A stretch of DNA of 64,000 nucleotides, taken from Streptomyces pactum. Its GTDB lineage: Bacteria; Actinomycetota; Actinomycetes; Streptomycetales; Streptomycetaceae. Both the position numbers and the translations under genes were made by a program. Positions within the stretch are counted from its first letter, which is position 1. Every line of letters begins with the position of its first letter. The stretch covers positions 6,465,501-6,529,500 of the forward strand of contig NZ_CP019724.1 of assembly GCF_002005225.1 (NCBI RefSeq), written 5' to 3'. The notes below the pieces were generated by a model, which made no database searches, was not told the DNA's origin, and saw only the letters and a list, made by a program, of their open reading frames with translations. Of the stretch, positions 53,871 through 62,331 are shown piece by piece.

Positions 53871-54142
53871 GCCGAACACCTGCCTCACCGCCTCGTCGCC
53901 GCGTTCTTGCCCGTTCGGGCCCGTGGGGCCCATGGGGGAAGTTCTACAGCGGCCGTGCGGCACTGACCAGGCCTGTTGCGGACCCGATACTGCCCGATTG
54001 TGCCCGTTGTGGCCGGCGGGCGCCCGTCGCGGACCTGGCAGTCAGCGGTGCGGCGCGTGAGAACGGGCAGTGCGGATGCCCGTATACCGAAGCGGGCGGG
54101 CCCGTTCGGTGCCCGCCCCGCCTCGTGATCGACCGGATCCGG

Positions 54143-54952
54143 TCAGTACGGCCAGATCGGGGGGTCGGTCACGAAGTGGCCGCCGAGGCGGGCGTGCGCC
54201 GGGTTGTCCGGGTCGAGGTCGCCCTGCTCGGCGATGAGCTTCTCGGCGTACGGCTCCGAGTCGTCCCGGGGTTCGTAACCGAGCGCCCGCGCGGAGGTGA
54301 GGTCCCACCACAGCCGGGTGTTGGCGGAGGAACCGTGGACGACGGTGTGCCCGACGTTCTCGGCGGTCAGGGCGGCGTGGAAGAGACGGGCGCCGTCGGC
54401 CGGGCTCATCCACACCGAGAGCATGCGCACGCTGGTCGGCTCGGGGAAGCAGGAGCCGATGCGGACCGAGACGGTCTCCATGCCGTGCTTGTCCCAGTAG
54501 AACTGGGCGAGGTCCTCGCCGAAGGACTTGGACAGGCCGTAGAAGGTGTCCGGGCGGCGCGGGGTGTCGACCGGGATGAGGGGGTCGTCGCCCCCAGGGC
54601 GCGGGGTGTAGCCGACGGCGTGGTTGGAGGAGGCGAAGACGATACGTCCGACGCCTTCCTCGCGGGCGGCCTCGTAGAGGTTGTACGTCCCCTCGATGTT
54701 GGCCTTCAGGATCTTCTCGAAGGGGGCTTCCAGGGAGATGCCCGCCAGGTGGATGATCGCGTCGACGCCCCGGACCGCCTCGCGCACGGCGGCCCGGTCG
54801 GCGAGGTCGGCGACGACGGCGTCCGGCTCGCCCTCGATCGGGCGCAGGTCGAGCAGGCGCAGCGTGTACCCGTGGTCGGGCAGCAGGTCCCGCATCAGGG
54901 TGCCGAGGCCGCCGGCGGCGCCGGTGAGCAGGACGGTGCGGGGAGCGGGCAT
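54143..54952 (-). CDS. udh: Uronate dehydrogenase (NAD-dependent)
   Basis: 269-residue SDR oxidising D-glucuronate or D-galacturonate to the aldarolactone. Visible: TGAAGGLG nucleotide motif, IIHLAGIS, FASSNHAVGY with catalytic Ser, YGLSKSFGED with Tyr-x3-Lys, and VRIGSCFPEPTSVRMLSVWMS, a strong Udh signature. It is divergent from a 5-dehydro-4-deoxyglucarate dehydratase, so the pair covers the start and a late step of oxidative uronate catabolism. Confidence 0.88.
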   Translation of the reverse strand: MPAPRTVLLTGAAGGLGTLMRDLLPDHGYTLRLLDLRPIEGEPDAVVADLADRAAVREAVRGVDAIIHLAGISLEAPFEKILKANIEGTYNLYEAAREEGVGRIVFASSNHAVGYTPRPGGDDPLIPVDTPRRPDTFYGLSKSFGEDLAQFYWDKHGMETVSVRIGSCFPEPTSVRMLSVWMSPADGARLFHAALTAENVGHTVVHGSSANTRLWWDLTSARALGYEPRDDSEPYAEKLIAEQGDLDPDNPAHARLGGHFVTDPPIWPY

Positions 54953-55063
54953 CCTCGGGACTCCTAGGTCTCCTGTGGGTCCGGCTGAACGTCTGGAGGT
55001 CCGCCGAATCGGCGGCCGTGTGTCAGCCGTATGTGTGAGCGGCTGGCGTTCATATGCGTGGAC

Positions 55064-55092
55064 ACGCTAAAGAACCGGTGGTCACCCGTCAA
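55064..55092 (-). promoter_or_regulatory. Promoter for udh (minus strand)
   Basis: Read on the minus strand: TTGACG (complement of 55087-55092), 17-base spacer, TAGCGT (complement of 55064-55069). Mirror image of the plus-strand promoter 12 bases away. Confidence 0.75.
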
Positions 55093-55104
55093 GAGGCGGC
55101 CTGC

Positions 55105-55133
55105 TTGACGGTGTTCGCGGGGCGGCTTAGCGT
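55105..55133 (+). promoter_or_regulatory. Promoter for the dehydratase operon (plus strand)
   Basis: TTGACG (55105-55110), 17-base spacer, TAGCGT (55128-55133), the same hexamers as the divergent promoter. Downstream ATATGGACACAG and AATATGACACAG repeats (55148-55178) may be operator half-sites. Confidence 0.75.
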
Positions 55134-55204
55134 GGTCGCGTTCAGAAATATGGACACAGATCATGAATATGACACAGACCATGGATATGGAATGGGGAGC
55201 GCCC

Positions 55205-56164
55205 GTGACCTCAGCCCCTCTCGCCGCCCGGCTCACCAGACCCGGCGGACCGCTGTTCTTCCCCGTCACGGCCTACGGCCCCGGCGGTGAGACCGACCTC
55301 GACGCCTACCGCGCGCACGTGCGCCGAGGGGTCGAGGCCGGGGCCGCCGCCGTGTTCGCCTGCTGCGGCACGGGCGAGTTCCACGCGCTCACCCCCGAGG
55401 AGTTCCAGGCCTGCGTCCGGGCGGCCGTCGAGGAGACCGCGGGGCGGGTGCCCGTCCTGGCGGGCGCGGGCTACGGCACCGCCCTCGCCGTGCGCTACGC
55501 CCGCCTCGCCGAGGAGGCCGGGGCCGACGGACTGCTCGCCATGCCGCCGTACCTGGTGCTGGCCGGCCAGGAGGGGCTGCTGCGGCACTACCGGGAGGTG
55601 GCCGCGGCGACCTCCCTGCCCGTGGTCGTCTACCAGCGCGACAACGCCGTGTTCACACCGGAGAGCGTGGTCGAACTGGCCCGCACCGACCGGATCGTCG
55701 GCCTCAAGGACGGGCTCGGCGACCTCGACCTCATGCAGCGGATCATCAGCGCCGTGCGCACCGAGGCCCCCGGCGGCGACTTCCTCTACTTCAACGGGCT
55801 GCCGACCGCCGAGCAGACCCAGCTCTCCTACCGCGCGCTCGGCGTCACCCTCTACTCGTCCGCCGCGTTCTGCTTCGCCCCCGAGATCGCCCTCGCCTTC
55901 CACCGGGCGCTGCGCTCGGGCGACGAGGCCACCGTGCACCGCCTGCTGGACGGCTTCTACCGGCCGTTCGTCGAACTCCGCGCGCGGGGCCGCGGGTACG
56001 CCGTCGCCCTGGTCAAGGCGGGCGTACGGCTGCGCGGCCTGGACGTGGGGGAGGTGCGGCCGCCGTTGCAGGAGCCGACCGAGGAGCATGTCAAGCAGCT
56101 CGCCCAGGTGATCGAGCGGGGTTACGCGCTGCTCGACGGCGTGGCCGAGGAGGGCGCCGAGTGA
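55205..56164 (+). CDS. kdgD: 5-dehydro-4-deoxyglucarate dehydratase
   Basis: DapA-superfamily enzyme converting 5-dehydro-4-deoxy-D-glucarate to 2-oxoglutarate semialdehyde and CO2. About 319 residues; GPLFFPVTAY, CGTGEFHALTPEEF, MPPYLV, YQRDNAVFTPE and the Schiff-base lysine in VGLKDGLGD match KdgD rather than true DapA. The GTG at 55205 is preferred because GGGGAG lies five bases upstream; an ATG 42 bases earlier is possible. Coupled to the following gene. Confidence 0.9.
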   Translation: MTSAPLAARLTRPGGPLFFPVTAYGPGGETDLDAYRAHVRRGVEAGAAAVFACCGTGEFHALTPEEFQACVRAAVEETAGRVPVLAGAGYGTALAVRYARLAEEAGADGLLAMPPYLVLAGQEGLLRHYREVAAATSLPVVVYQRDNAVFTPESVVELARTDRIVGLKDGLGDLDLMQRIISAVRTEAPGGDFLYFNGLPTAEQTQLSYRALGVTLYSSAAFCFAPEIALAFHRALRSGDEATVHRLLDGFYRPFVELRARGRGYAVALVKAGVRLRGLDVGEVRPPLQEPTEEHVKQLAQVIERGYALLDGVAEEGAE

Positions 56165-57327
56165 AGACGTCGGCATTCGTCTACCCCTGGGACGTCAACG
56201 GCGACCCGGACGCGCCCGCGTCCGTCGCGGGGCTCGGCGTCGAGCAGGTGACGCTCGCCGCCGCCTACCACTCCACCCGGGCCCTCACCCCCCGCCACCC
56301 GCGCCACCGCGTCGTCACCGCCGAGTACGCCGCCGTCCTCTACCCGCCGGACGCCCGCTGGCGGGGACGGGAGCCGCGCCCGTACGAGGCCGGTGACTGG
56401 GCGCCCGGCGACGCGTGGGGCGAGGCCGCCGCCGCCCTCGCGGACGCCGGGCTGGAAGTGCACACCTGGGTCGTCCTCGCCCACAACTCCCGCCTCGGCG
56501 CCGAGCATCCGCACACCTCGGTCGTCAACGCCTACGGCGACCGCTACCCCTGGGCGCCCTGTATCGCGCAGCCCGCCACGCGCGCGTACCTCACCGACCT
56601 GGCCGCCGAGGCGGCGGTGCGGCCCGGGGCGCGCGGCACCGAGCTGGAGTCCCTCGGCTGGTACGGGCTCGCCCACCTGCACGCCCACGACAAGACCGGC
56701 GGGGTCGGCCTCGGGGACGCCGGGCAGTACCTGATGTCGCTGTGCTTCTGCCCCGACTGCCGGGCCGGCTACGGCGGACAGGGCCTCGACGCCGGCGAAC
56801 TGGCCGCCGCCGTACGCGCCGCGCTCGAGCCGGTCTGGCGGGGCACGGCGCCGTCGGACGGGGGCTGGGCGGGCGTGTCGAAGCTGCTCGGCGAGACGCC
56901 GGCGAACGCCACGCGCGCGTGGCGCGACCAGACCGCCCGCACCCTCCAGGAGGCGGCGGTCGCGGCCGTACGCGCCGCCGCGCCCGACGGCTTCCAGGTC
57001 CTGCTGCACGCCGACCCCGTCTCGTACCACTGCGGCGCCAACGCCGGCGTCGACCCGGCGCACATCCTGTCCGTCGCGGACGGTGTGGTCGTGCCCTGCA
57101 CGGGCGGCGCGGGCCTGCTCACGCCCTTCGCCGAGCAGCGCCGCCCCGGGGCGGTCCTGGCCGCCAACCTCACCGTGGTCGCGGGCATGGGCGGCCGTCC
57201 GGACACCCTCGCCGGGGACGCGGCCCGCGCCCGCGCACTGGGCGCGACGGAACTGCGCCTGTATCACGCCGGGTTGGCGTCGGACGGTGACCTCGAGGCG
57301 GTGCGGTCGGGGCTTGCGGGGCGGTGA
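56161..57327 (+). CDS. Hypothetical protein of the uronate operon, 388 aa
   Basis: Starts at a GTG overlapping the dehydratase stop (GTGA), so it is translationally tied to uronate catabolism. It is soluble with alternating beta/alpha character suggesting a TIM barrel (YPWDVNGDP, VEQVTLAAAYH, VHTWVVLAHNSRLG, LESLGWYGLAHLHAHDK, VLLHADPVSYHCGANAG, ELRLYHAGLA). A C-x-C-x2-C motif (CFCPDC) could bind metal. Several conserved-looking His residues suggest an enzyme. Not recognised; possibly a sugar-acid hydrolase or isomerase. Confidence 0.75.
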   Translation: MKTSAFVYPWDVNGDPDAPASVAGLGVEQVTLAAAYHSTRALTPRHPRHRVVTAEYAAVLYPPDARWRGREPRPYEAGDWAPGDAWGEAAAALADAGLEVHTWVVLAHNSRLGAEHPHTSVVNAYGDRYPWAPCIAQPATRAYLTDLAAEAAVRPGARGTELESLGWYGLAHLHAHDKTGGVGLGDAGQYLMSLCFCPDCRAGYGGQGLDAGELAAAVRAALEPVWRGTAPSDGGWAGVSKLLGETPANATRAWRDQTARTLQEAAVAAVRAAAPDGFQVLLHADPVSYHCGANAGVDPAHILSVADGVVVPCTGGAGLLTPFAEQRRPGAVLAANLTVVAGMGGRPDTLAGDAARARALGATELRLYHAGLASDGDLEAVRSGLAGR

Positions 57328-57396
57328 GAGCGGGGTGGTGTGGAAGCGGTGCGGTGCGTCGGGTGCCGCGCGGTGGGTAAGGCGGGCCTCGGGAGT

Positions 57397-57679
57397 CTCA
57401 TGCCGGGCCCGTGGCGGGTCGGTGGGCTGACGGGGCGCGCGCCTCGTGCCGGGTGGGTGGGGCCGGCGCGGTGCGGGGGGTTCATGCCGGGCGGGTGGTC
57501 GACGGGGCGCGGGCGTCCGCACGATGTCGCAGGCCTGCACGGCGCCGGTGCCGACGGGGCGCGGGAACCTCATGCCGGGTGGGTGGCTGACGGGGGAGCG
57601 GGCGCCTCATGCCGGGTCGGTGGGCCGACGGGCCCCGGGATCCTCATGCCGGGTCGGTGGCCGACGGTGCCCGCCGGGC
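57397..57679. repeat. Degenerate 37-bp repeat family, about six copies
   Basis: Units begin CTCATGCCGGGTSGGTGGSCGACGG-like at 57397, 57443, 57480, 57569, 57606 and 57643. The last three, and the second to third, are exactly 37 bases apart. Confidence 0.8.
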
Positions 57680-57724
57680 GAGGCCGTCGGTGGTGGCCGG
57701 TCGTCGGGCGAGCGGTATCACCGG

Positions 57725-57932
57725 CGCCAGCGAGCCCGCACAGGGCCGCGAGTCCGTCCGAGCCGGTGAGGTCCTTGACCCGGACGCCGGACGCCGGCCA
57801 CAGCGCCGAGGCGCCGAAGCCGGACACCACCACGCCCGCGAGATACAGGCCCGCGTTGCGGTCGCGCAGGACACGGGTCGCGGGCCAGGCCCCGCCCGTC
57901 GTCTTCCTCGTCCGCGTGTTCCTTGGCGTCAT
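57725..57932 (-). pseudogene. Truncated MFS transporter (N-terminal remnant)
   Basis: The minus-strand frame from ATG 57932 reads RVLRDRNAGLYLAGVVVSGF and WPASGVRVKDLTGSDGLAALC, which looks like the first membrane segment and loop of a major-facilitator drug exporter. After about 65 residues the similarity stops at the repeat family. The rest of the gene (about 350 residues) is missing. It is a deletion remnant. Confidence 0.7.
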
Positions 57933-58072
57933 GCCTGGTCATCGTGGGTCTAAGGCACGAGGGCCGGCATCGGGCGGATGCCGTGGAAGCGGGCCCGGCG
58001 GCCGATGAGTTCCGCGGCCGTGATCGGTCTACCTCCCGACAGAGCCTGCCACGCCCTCCCGAGGAGCAACCG

Positions 58073-58672
58073 ATGACCCACGACACCACCACCCTCGACC
58101 TCGGACCGCAGGCGCGAGTCCTCGCGCGCCTGGCCGAGTCAGTGAGCGACGCGCGGCTCGAGGACCCGACACCGTGCCCGGACATGGCGGTCCGCAATCT
58201 GCTCGGCCATCTGACCGGCCTCGCCGCGGCCTTCCGCGACGCCGCGCGCAAGGACCTGGGCCCCACCACCGACACCAGCCCCGAAGCGACCGTGCCGGAC
58301 ATCGGCCCCGGTTGGCGCGAGGAGCTCCCGAAGGTGCTCGGCGAACTCGCCGAGGCATGGCGCGAGCCGCGGGCCTGGACCGGCATGACCCGGGCGGGCG
58401 GCGTCGACCTGCCCGGCGAGGTGGCCGGCGCCGTCGCCGCCGACGAACTGGTGATCCACGGCTGGGACCTGGCCCGCGCGACCGGCCAGGAGTACGAACC
58501 CGACCCGGCCGCCCTCCAGGTGTCGTACGGCCTGCTCGCGGCTTCCGCCGAGGAGTCCGAACGGGACGCGGGCATGTTCGGCCCCGTCGTCCCCGTCCCC
58601 GCCGGCGCCCCGCTGCTGGACCGGGCGGTCGGACTGAGCGGGCGCGACCCCGCCTGGACGCGGCCCGCGTAG
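58073..58672 (+). CDS. TIGR03086-type DinB-like metal-binding protein
   Basis: 199 residues of the DinB/mycothiol-dependent maleylpyruvate isomerase superfamily: TPCPDMAVRNLLGHL near residue 35 with the metal His, and AADELVIHGWDLARATGQ with the two further His-region ligands. Members bind zinc or nickel and may use mycothiol. GAGGAG six bases before the ATG sets the start. Role unknown. Confidence 0.88.
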   Translation: MTHDTTTLDLGPQARVLARLAESVSDARLEDPTPCPDMAVRNLLGHLTGLAAAFRDAARKDLGPTTDTSPEATVPDIGPGWREELPKVLGELAEAWREPRAWTGMTRAGGVDLPGEVAGAVAADELVIHGWDLARATGQEYEPDPAALQVSYGLLAASAEESERDAGMFGPVVPVPAGAPLLDRAVGLSGRDPAWTRPA

Positions 58673-58718
58673 GGCGGTCGGCGAGCGGCTGAAGCACGCG
58701 CTTACGGCCCGCGCCGCG

Positions 58719-58744
58719 GCAAGCGCTTACAGCAAGCGCTTACA
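58719..58744 (+). promoter_or_regulatory. Tandem LacI/CRE-like boxes
   Basis: GCAAGCGCTTACA is repeated exactly twice head to tail, each with the palindromic core AAGCGCTT typical of LacI-family operators. A weaker copy (ACGCGCTTAC) lies 25 bases upstream. They sit about 40 bases before the -35 of the next operon. Confidence 0.65.
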
Positions 58745-58783
58745 ACAAGCGGCGAACAACCTCGACTTCCTCTGTCAGAAGCA

Positions 58784-58812
58784 TTGACGTGGCCGTGCGC
58801 CCCTCTTACCTT
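58784..58812 (+). promoter_or_regulatory. Promoter of the sugar-acid operon
   Basis: TTGACG (58784-58789), 17-base spacer, TACCTT (58807-58812). The downstream leader has ATATATGA and two GAGATCGGATATC repeats (58856-58883) that could bind the GntR product. Confidence 0.65.
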
Positions 58813-58922
58813 CAACGCGTCGTACTCCGTACGTCATATATGAGACGCGATACGCGAGATCGGATATCAGAGATCGGATATCCGAGGTCCGCGCATCCGA
58901 CGCGAGATTCCGAGAGGCGCGC

Positions 58923-59591
58923 ATGACCTCTGTGCCCACGCCGATCCCCTCCCGCACGCAGTACGTGCTGGAGGAGATCAAACGCCGCATCCTCACCGGC
59001 CGGCTCACCCCCGGCCAGGCCCTGGTCGAGACCGACCTCGCCGCACAGTTCGGGGTGTCCAAGACACCGGTGCGCGAGGCGCTCAAGACGCTGGCCGGTA
59101 CCGGACTGGTCGTGATGAGCCAGTACAAGGGCGTCACGGTGCGCATGGTGGACGCGGACATGGCGCGCGAGGTCTACGACGTCCGGCTGCTCCTGGAGCC
59201 CGAGGCGCTCAAGCGCGCCGTGCGCCGCGGCGCCTCCCTGGACGCCGCCCGTGACGCGCTGACCCGCGCCGACCAGGCCACGGACACCGCCGAACGGTCC
59301 CTCGCCAACCGGGAGTTCCACCGCGCCCTGTACGTGCCGTGCGGCAACCCGCTGCTCGGCCGGATGCTCGACGAGGTCCGGGACCAGGCGGCCCTCGTCT
59401 CCGCCGTCGCCTGGGCCGCCGACCCCTCCTGGGAGCGGGAGGCCGGCGAGCACCAGGAGATCCTGCGCCTCGCCCTCGCCGGTGACGCGGACGGTGCCGC
59501 CCGCGCGCTGCACGCGCACATCGCGTCGTTCGTCGAGCGGGCCTTTCCCGAAACGGGAGCCCGGGCCCAGGAAGAGGACGGTCAGGCATGA
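58923..59591 (+). CDS. GntR-family (FCD) regulator of the sugar-acid operon
   Basis: 222 residues: winged HTH (LEEIKRRILTGRLTPGQALVETDLAAQFGVSKTPVREAL pattern) and FCD ligand domain (REVYDVRLLLEPEALKRAVRRG). First gene of an operon with an aldolase, a dehydratase and ABC permeases; ATGA overlap with the next gene. FCD GntR regulators often sense sugar acids. Confidence 0.9.
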   Translation: MTSVPTPIPSRTQYVLEEIKRRILTGRLTPGQALVETDLAAQFGVSKTPVREALKTLAGTGLVVMSQYKGVTVRMVDADMAREVYDVRLLLEPEALKRAVRRGASLDAARDALTRADQATDTAERSLANREFHRALYVPCGNPLLGRMLDEVRDQAALVSAVAWAADPSWEREAGEHQEILRLALAGDADGAARALHAHIASFVERAFPETGARAQEEDGQA

Positions 59592-60496
59592 CAGCGACGT
59601 TCGAGACCCAGCGGGCGGCCCTGGCCGACGTGGTGGCGATCCCGGTGACGCCGTTCGCCGCGGACGGCACCGTCGACCCCGCCACCTACCGGGCCCTGCT
59701 GCGTCGTCTCCTCGACGGTGGCGTCACGACCCTCACCCCGAACGGCAACACCGGCGAGTTCTACGCCCTCACACCGGCCGAGCGCCGCCTCGTCACCGAG
59801 CTGACCGTCGAGGAGGCCGGCGACCGCGCGGCCGTCCTGGTCGGCGTCGGCCACGACGTGCCGACCGCGGTCGCCTCCGCGCGGCACGCCCGCGACCTGG
59901 GCGCCTCGATGGTGATGGTCCACCAGCCCGTCCACCCCTACGTCTCCCAGGGCGGCTGGGTCGACTACCACCGCGCCATCGCCGAGGCCGTGCCCGCGCT
60001 GGGCGTCGTGCCCTACCTCCGCAACCCCCAGCTCACCGGCGCCCGCCTCGCCGAACTCGCCGACGCCTGCCCCAACGTCATCGGCGTGAAGTACGCCGTC
60101 CCGGACGCCGCCAGGTTCGCCGCCTTCGCCCGCGACGCCGGCCTCGACCGCTTCGTCTGGGTCGCGGGGCTGGCCGAGCCGTACGCGCCCTCGTACTTCT
60201 CCGCGGGCGCCACCGGCTTCACCTCGGGGCTGGTCAACGTCGCCCCGGCCGTTTCGCTGAACATGATCGAAGCACTTCGTGCCGGCGACTACGCGGGGGC
60301 CATGAAGGTCTGGGAGCAGATCCGCCGCTTCGAGGAACTGCGTGCCGCCAACGGCTCCGCCAACAACGTCACCGTGGTCAAGGAGGCCCTCGCCTCACTC
60401 GGCCTGTGCCGCAGGGAGGTCCGCCCGCCGAGCAAGCCGCTGCCCGAGGACGAGCGAGCCGAGGTCGCCGCCATCGCCGCGGGGTGGTCGATATGA
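59588..60496 (+). CDS. DapA-family sugar-acid lyase/dehydratase
   Basis: 302-residue DHDPS-superfamily aldolase: PVTPFAADG, NGNTGEFYALTP, HQPVHPYVSQGGW, and the Schiff-base lysine in GVKYAVPD. The HQPVHPY segment in place of the DapA Tyr region and the operon context point to a 2-keto-3-deoxy sugar acid substrate rather than lysine synthesis. It would act on the product of the adjacent IlvD/Edd dehydratase. Exact reaction uncertain. Confidence 0.85.
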   Translation: MTATFETQRAALADVVAIPVTPFAADGTVDPATYRALLRRLLDGGVTTLTPNGNTGEFYALTPAERRLVTELTVEEAGDRAAVLVGVGHDVPTAVASARHARDLGASMVMVHQPVHPYVSQGGWVDYHRAIAEAVPALGVVPYLRNPQLTGARLAELADACPNVIGVKYAVPDAARFAAFARDAGLDRFVWVAGLAEPYAPSYFSAGATGFTSGLVNVAPAVSLNMIEALRAGDYAGAMKVWEQIRRFEELRAANGSANNVTVVKEALASLGLCRREVRPPSKPLPEDERAEVAAIAAGWSI

Positions 60497-62241
60497 CGGG
60501 CACACCGGGCAAGGCCGCCCGCAAGCGCCCCGAGGACCTCCGCAGCCACCAGTGGTACGGCACGGACGGCCTGCGCTCCTTCAGCCACCGCGCCCGCACC
60601 CGCCAGCTCGGCTACCTGCCCGAGGAGCACCTCGGCAAGCCCGTCATCGCGATCCTCAACACCTGGTCCGACATCAACCCCTGCCACGTCCACCTGCGCG
60701 ACCGCGCCCAGGCGGTCAAGCGGGGGGTGTGGCAGGCGGGCGGCTTCCCGCTGGAGTTCCCGGTCTCCACGCTCAGCGAGACCTTCCAGAAGCCGACCCC
60801 GATGCTCTACCGCAACCTGCTCGCCATGGAGACCGAGGAGCTGCTGCGCTCGTACCCGGTCGACGGTGCCGTCCTGATGGGCGGCTGCGACAAGTCCACG
60901 CCCGCCCTGCTCATGGGCGCCGCCAGCGTCGACCTGCCCGCCGTCTTCGTACCCGCCGGACCCATGCTCCCCGGTCACTGGCGCGGCGCGACCCTCGGCT
61001 CCGGCACCGACATGTGGAAGTACTGGGACGACAAGCGGGCCGGACTCATCGGCGACTGCGAGATGCAGGAGCTGGAGAGCGGCCTGGCGCGCTCGCCCGG
61101 CCACTGCATGACGATGGGTACGGCGTCCACGCTGACCGCCGCCGCCGAGGCCCTCGGCGTCACGGTCCCGGGCGCGTCCAGCATCCCGGCCGTCGACTCC
61201 GGTCACGACCGGATGGCGGCGGCGGCCGGTCTGCGCATCGTCGAGCTGGTCCACGAGGACCGGAAGCTGAGCGACATCCTCACGGCCGACGCCTTCGAGG
61301 ACGCCGTCACCACGGTCCTCGGCCTCGGCGGCTCCACCAACGCCGTGATCCACCTGATCGCCATGGCGGGCCGCGCGGGCGTCGCCCTCACCCTGGACGA
61401 CTTCGACCGCGTCGCGCGCACGGTCCCGGTGCTGGCCAACGTCCGGCCCGGCGGACAGACGTACCTGATGGAGGACTTCCACTTCGCCGGCGGACTGCCC
61501 GGCTTCCTCTCCCGCATCCCCGACCTGCTCCACCTGGACCGGCCCACCGTCTCGCACGACACCATGCGCGAGCAGCTCGAAGGCGCCCTCGTCCACCACG
61601 ACGACGTCATCCGCACCCGGGACAACCCCGTCGCGGACGAGGGCGGGGTCGCCGTCCTGCGCGGCAACCTCTGCCCCGACGGCGCCGTCATCAAGCACAT
61701 CGCCGCCGAGCCGCACCTGCTCAAGCACACCGGGCCCGCGGTCGTCTTCGACGACTACCGGACCATGCAGCGCACCATCAACGACCCGGCACTGGGCATC
61801 ACCGCGGACAGCGTGCTGGTGCTGCGCAACGCCGGGCCCAAGGGCGGTCCCGGCATGCCCGAGTACGGGATGCTGCCCATCCCCGACCACCTGCTCAAGC
61901 AAGGGGTGCGGGACATGGTCCGGATCTCCGACGCCCGGATGAGCGGCACGAGTTACGGCGCGTGCGTGCTGCACGTGGCCCCCGAGTCGTACGTCGGCGG
62001 ACCGCTCGCCCTGGTGCGCACCGGCGACTCGATCACCCTCGACGTCGAGGCGCGCTCCCTCCGGCTCAACGTGGACGACGAAGAGCTGGAACGCCGCAGG
62101 GCCGACTGGACACCGCCGCCCGCCCGCTACGAACGCGGCTACGGCGCGCTCTACAACGAACAGATCACCCAGGCCGACACCGGCTGCGACTTCGAGTTCC
62201 TGGCCCGGCCGGGCAAGGTGCGCGACCCGTACGCCGGCTGA
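60493..62241 (+). CDS. IlvD/Edd-family aldonate dehydratase (L-arabonate dehydratase-like)
   Basis: 582 residues. Fe-S dehydratase removing water from a sugar acid to a 2-keto-3-deoxy acid. Ligand and active-site segments: NTWSDINPCHVH, GGCDKSTPALLMG, GHCMTMGTAST, SDARMSGTSYGA with the catalytic Ser. The N-terminus (RSHQWYGTDGLRSFSHR) is typical of arabonate/xylonate dehydratases, not IlvD. ATG 60493 overlaps the aldolase stop. It would depend on the SUF system for its cluster. Confidence 0.9.
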   Translation: MTGTPGKAARKRPEDLRSHQWYGTDGLRSFSHRARTRQLGYLPEEHLGKPVIAILNTWSDINPCHVHLRDRAQAVKRGVWQAGGFPLEFPVSTLSETFQKPTPMLYRNLLAMETEELLRSYPVDGAVLMGGCDKSTPALLMGAASVDLPAVFVPAGPMLPGHWRGATLGSGTDMWKYWDDKRAGLIGDCEMQELESGLARSPGHCMTMGTASTLTAAAEALGVTVPGASSIPAVDSGHDRMAAAAGLRIVELVHEDRKLSDILTADAFEDAVTTVLGLGGSTNAVIHLIAMAGRAGVALTLDDFDRVARTVPVLANVRPGGQTYLMEDFHFAGGLPGFLSRIPDLLHLDRPTVSHDTMREQLEGALVHHDDVIRTRDNPVADEGGVAVLRGNLCPDGAVIKHIAAEPHLLKHTGPAVVFDDYRTMQRTINDPALGITADSVLVLRNAGPKGGPGMPEYGMLPIPDHLLKQGVRDMVRISDARMSGTSYGACVLHVAPESYVGGPLALVRTGDSITLDVEARSLRLNVDDEELERRRADWTPPPARYERGYGALYNEQITQADTGCDFEFLARPGKVRDPYAG

Positions 62242-62281
62242 ACCACACGGCAGACCGGGGGTACGCCCCTGCCCGTCGAGA

Positions 62282-62289
62282 AAGCGCTT
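62282..62289 (+). promoter_or_regulatory. Single AAGCGCTT box before the ABC permease genes
   Basis: GAAAGCGCTTCCC has the same palindromic core as the tandem boxes at 58719-58744, 43 bases before the permease start. It suggests an internal, co-regulated promoter. Confidence 0.5.
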
Positions 62290-62331
62290 CCCGCAAGACC
62301 CACGCACGACGTACCAGAACGGAGAACTGTC

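Larger units (their letters stand above)
57328..58072. other. Gene-free decayed region
   Basis: 745 bases between two plus-strand genes. It contains a 37-bp-period repeat family and a remnant of an MFS transporter gene, listed separately. No intact gene seen. Confidence 0.7.
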
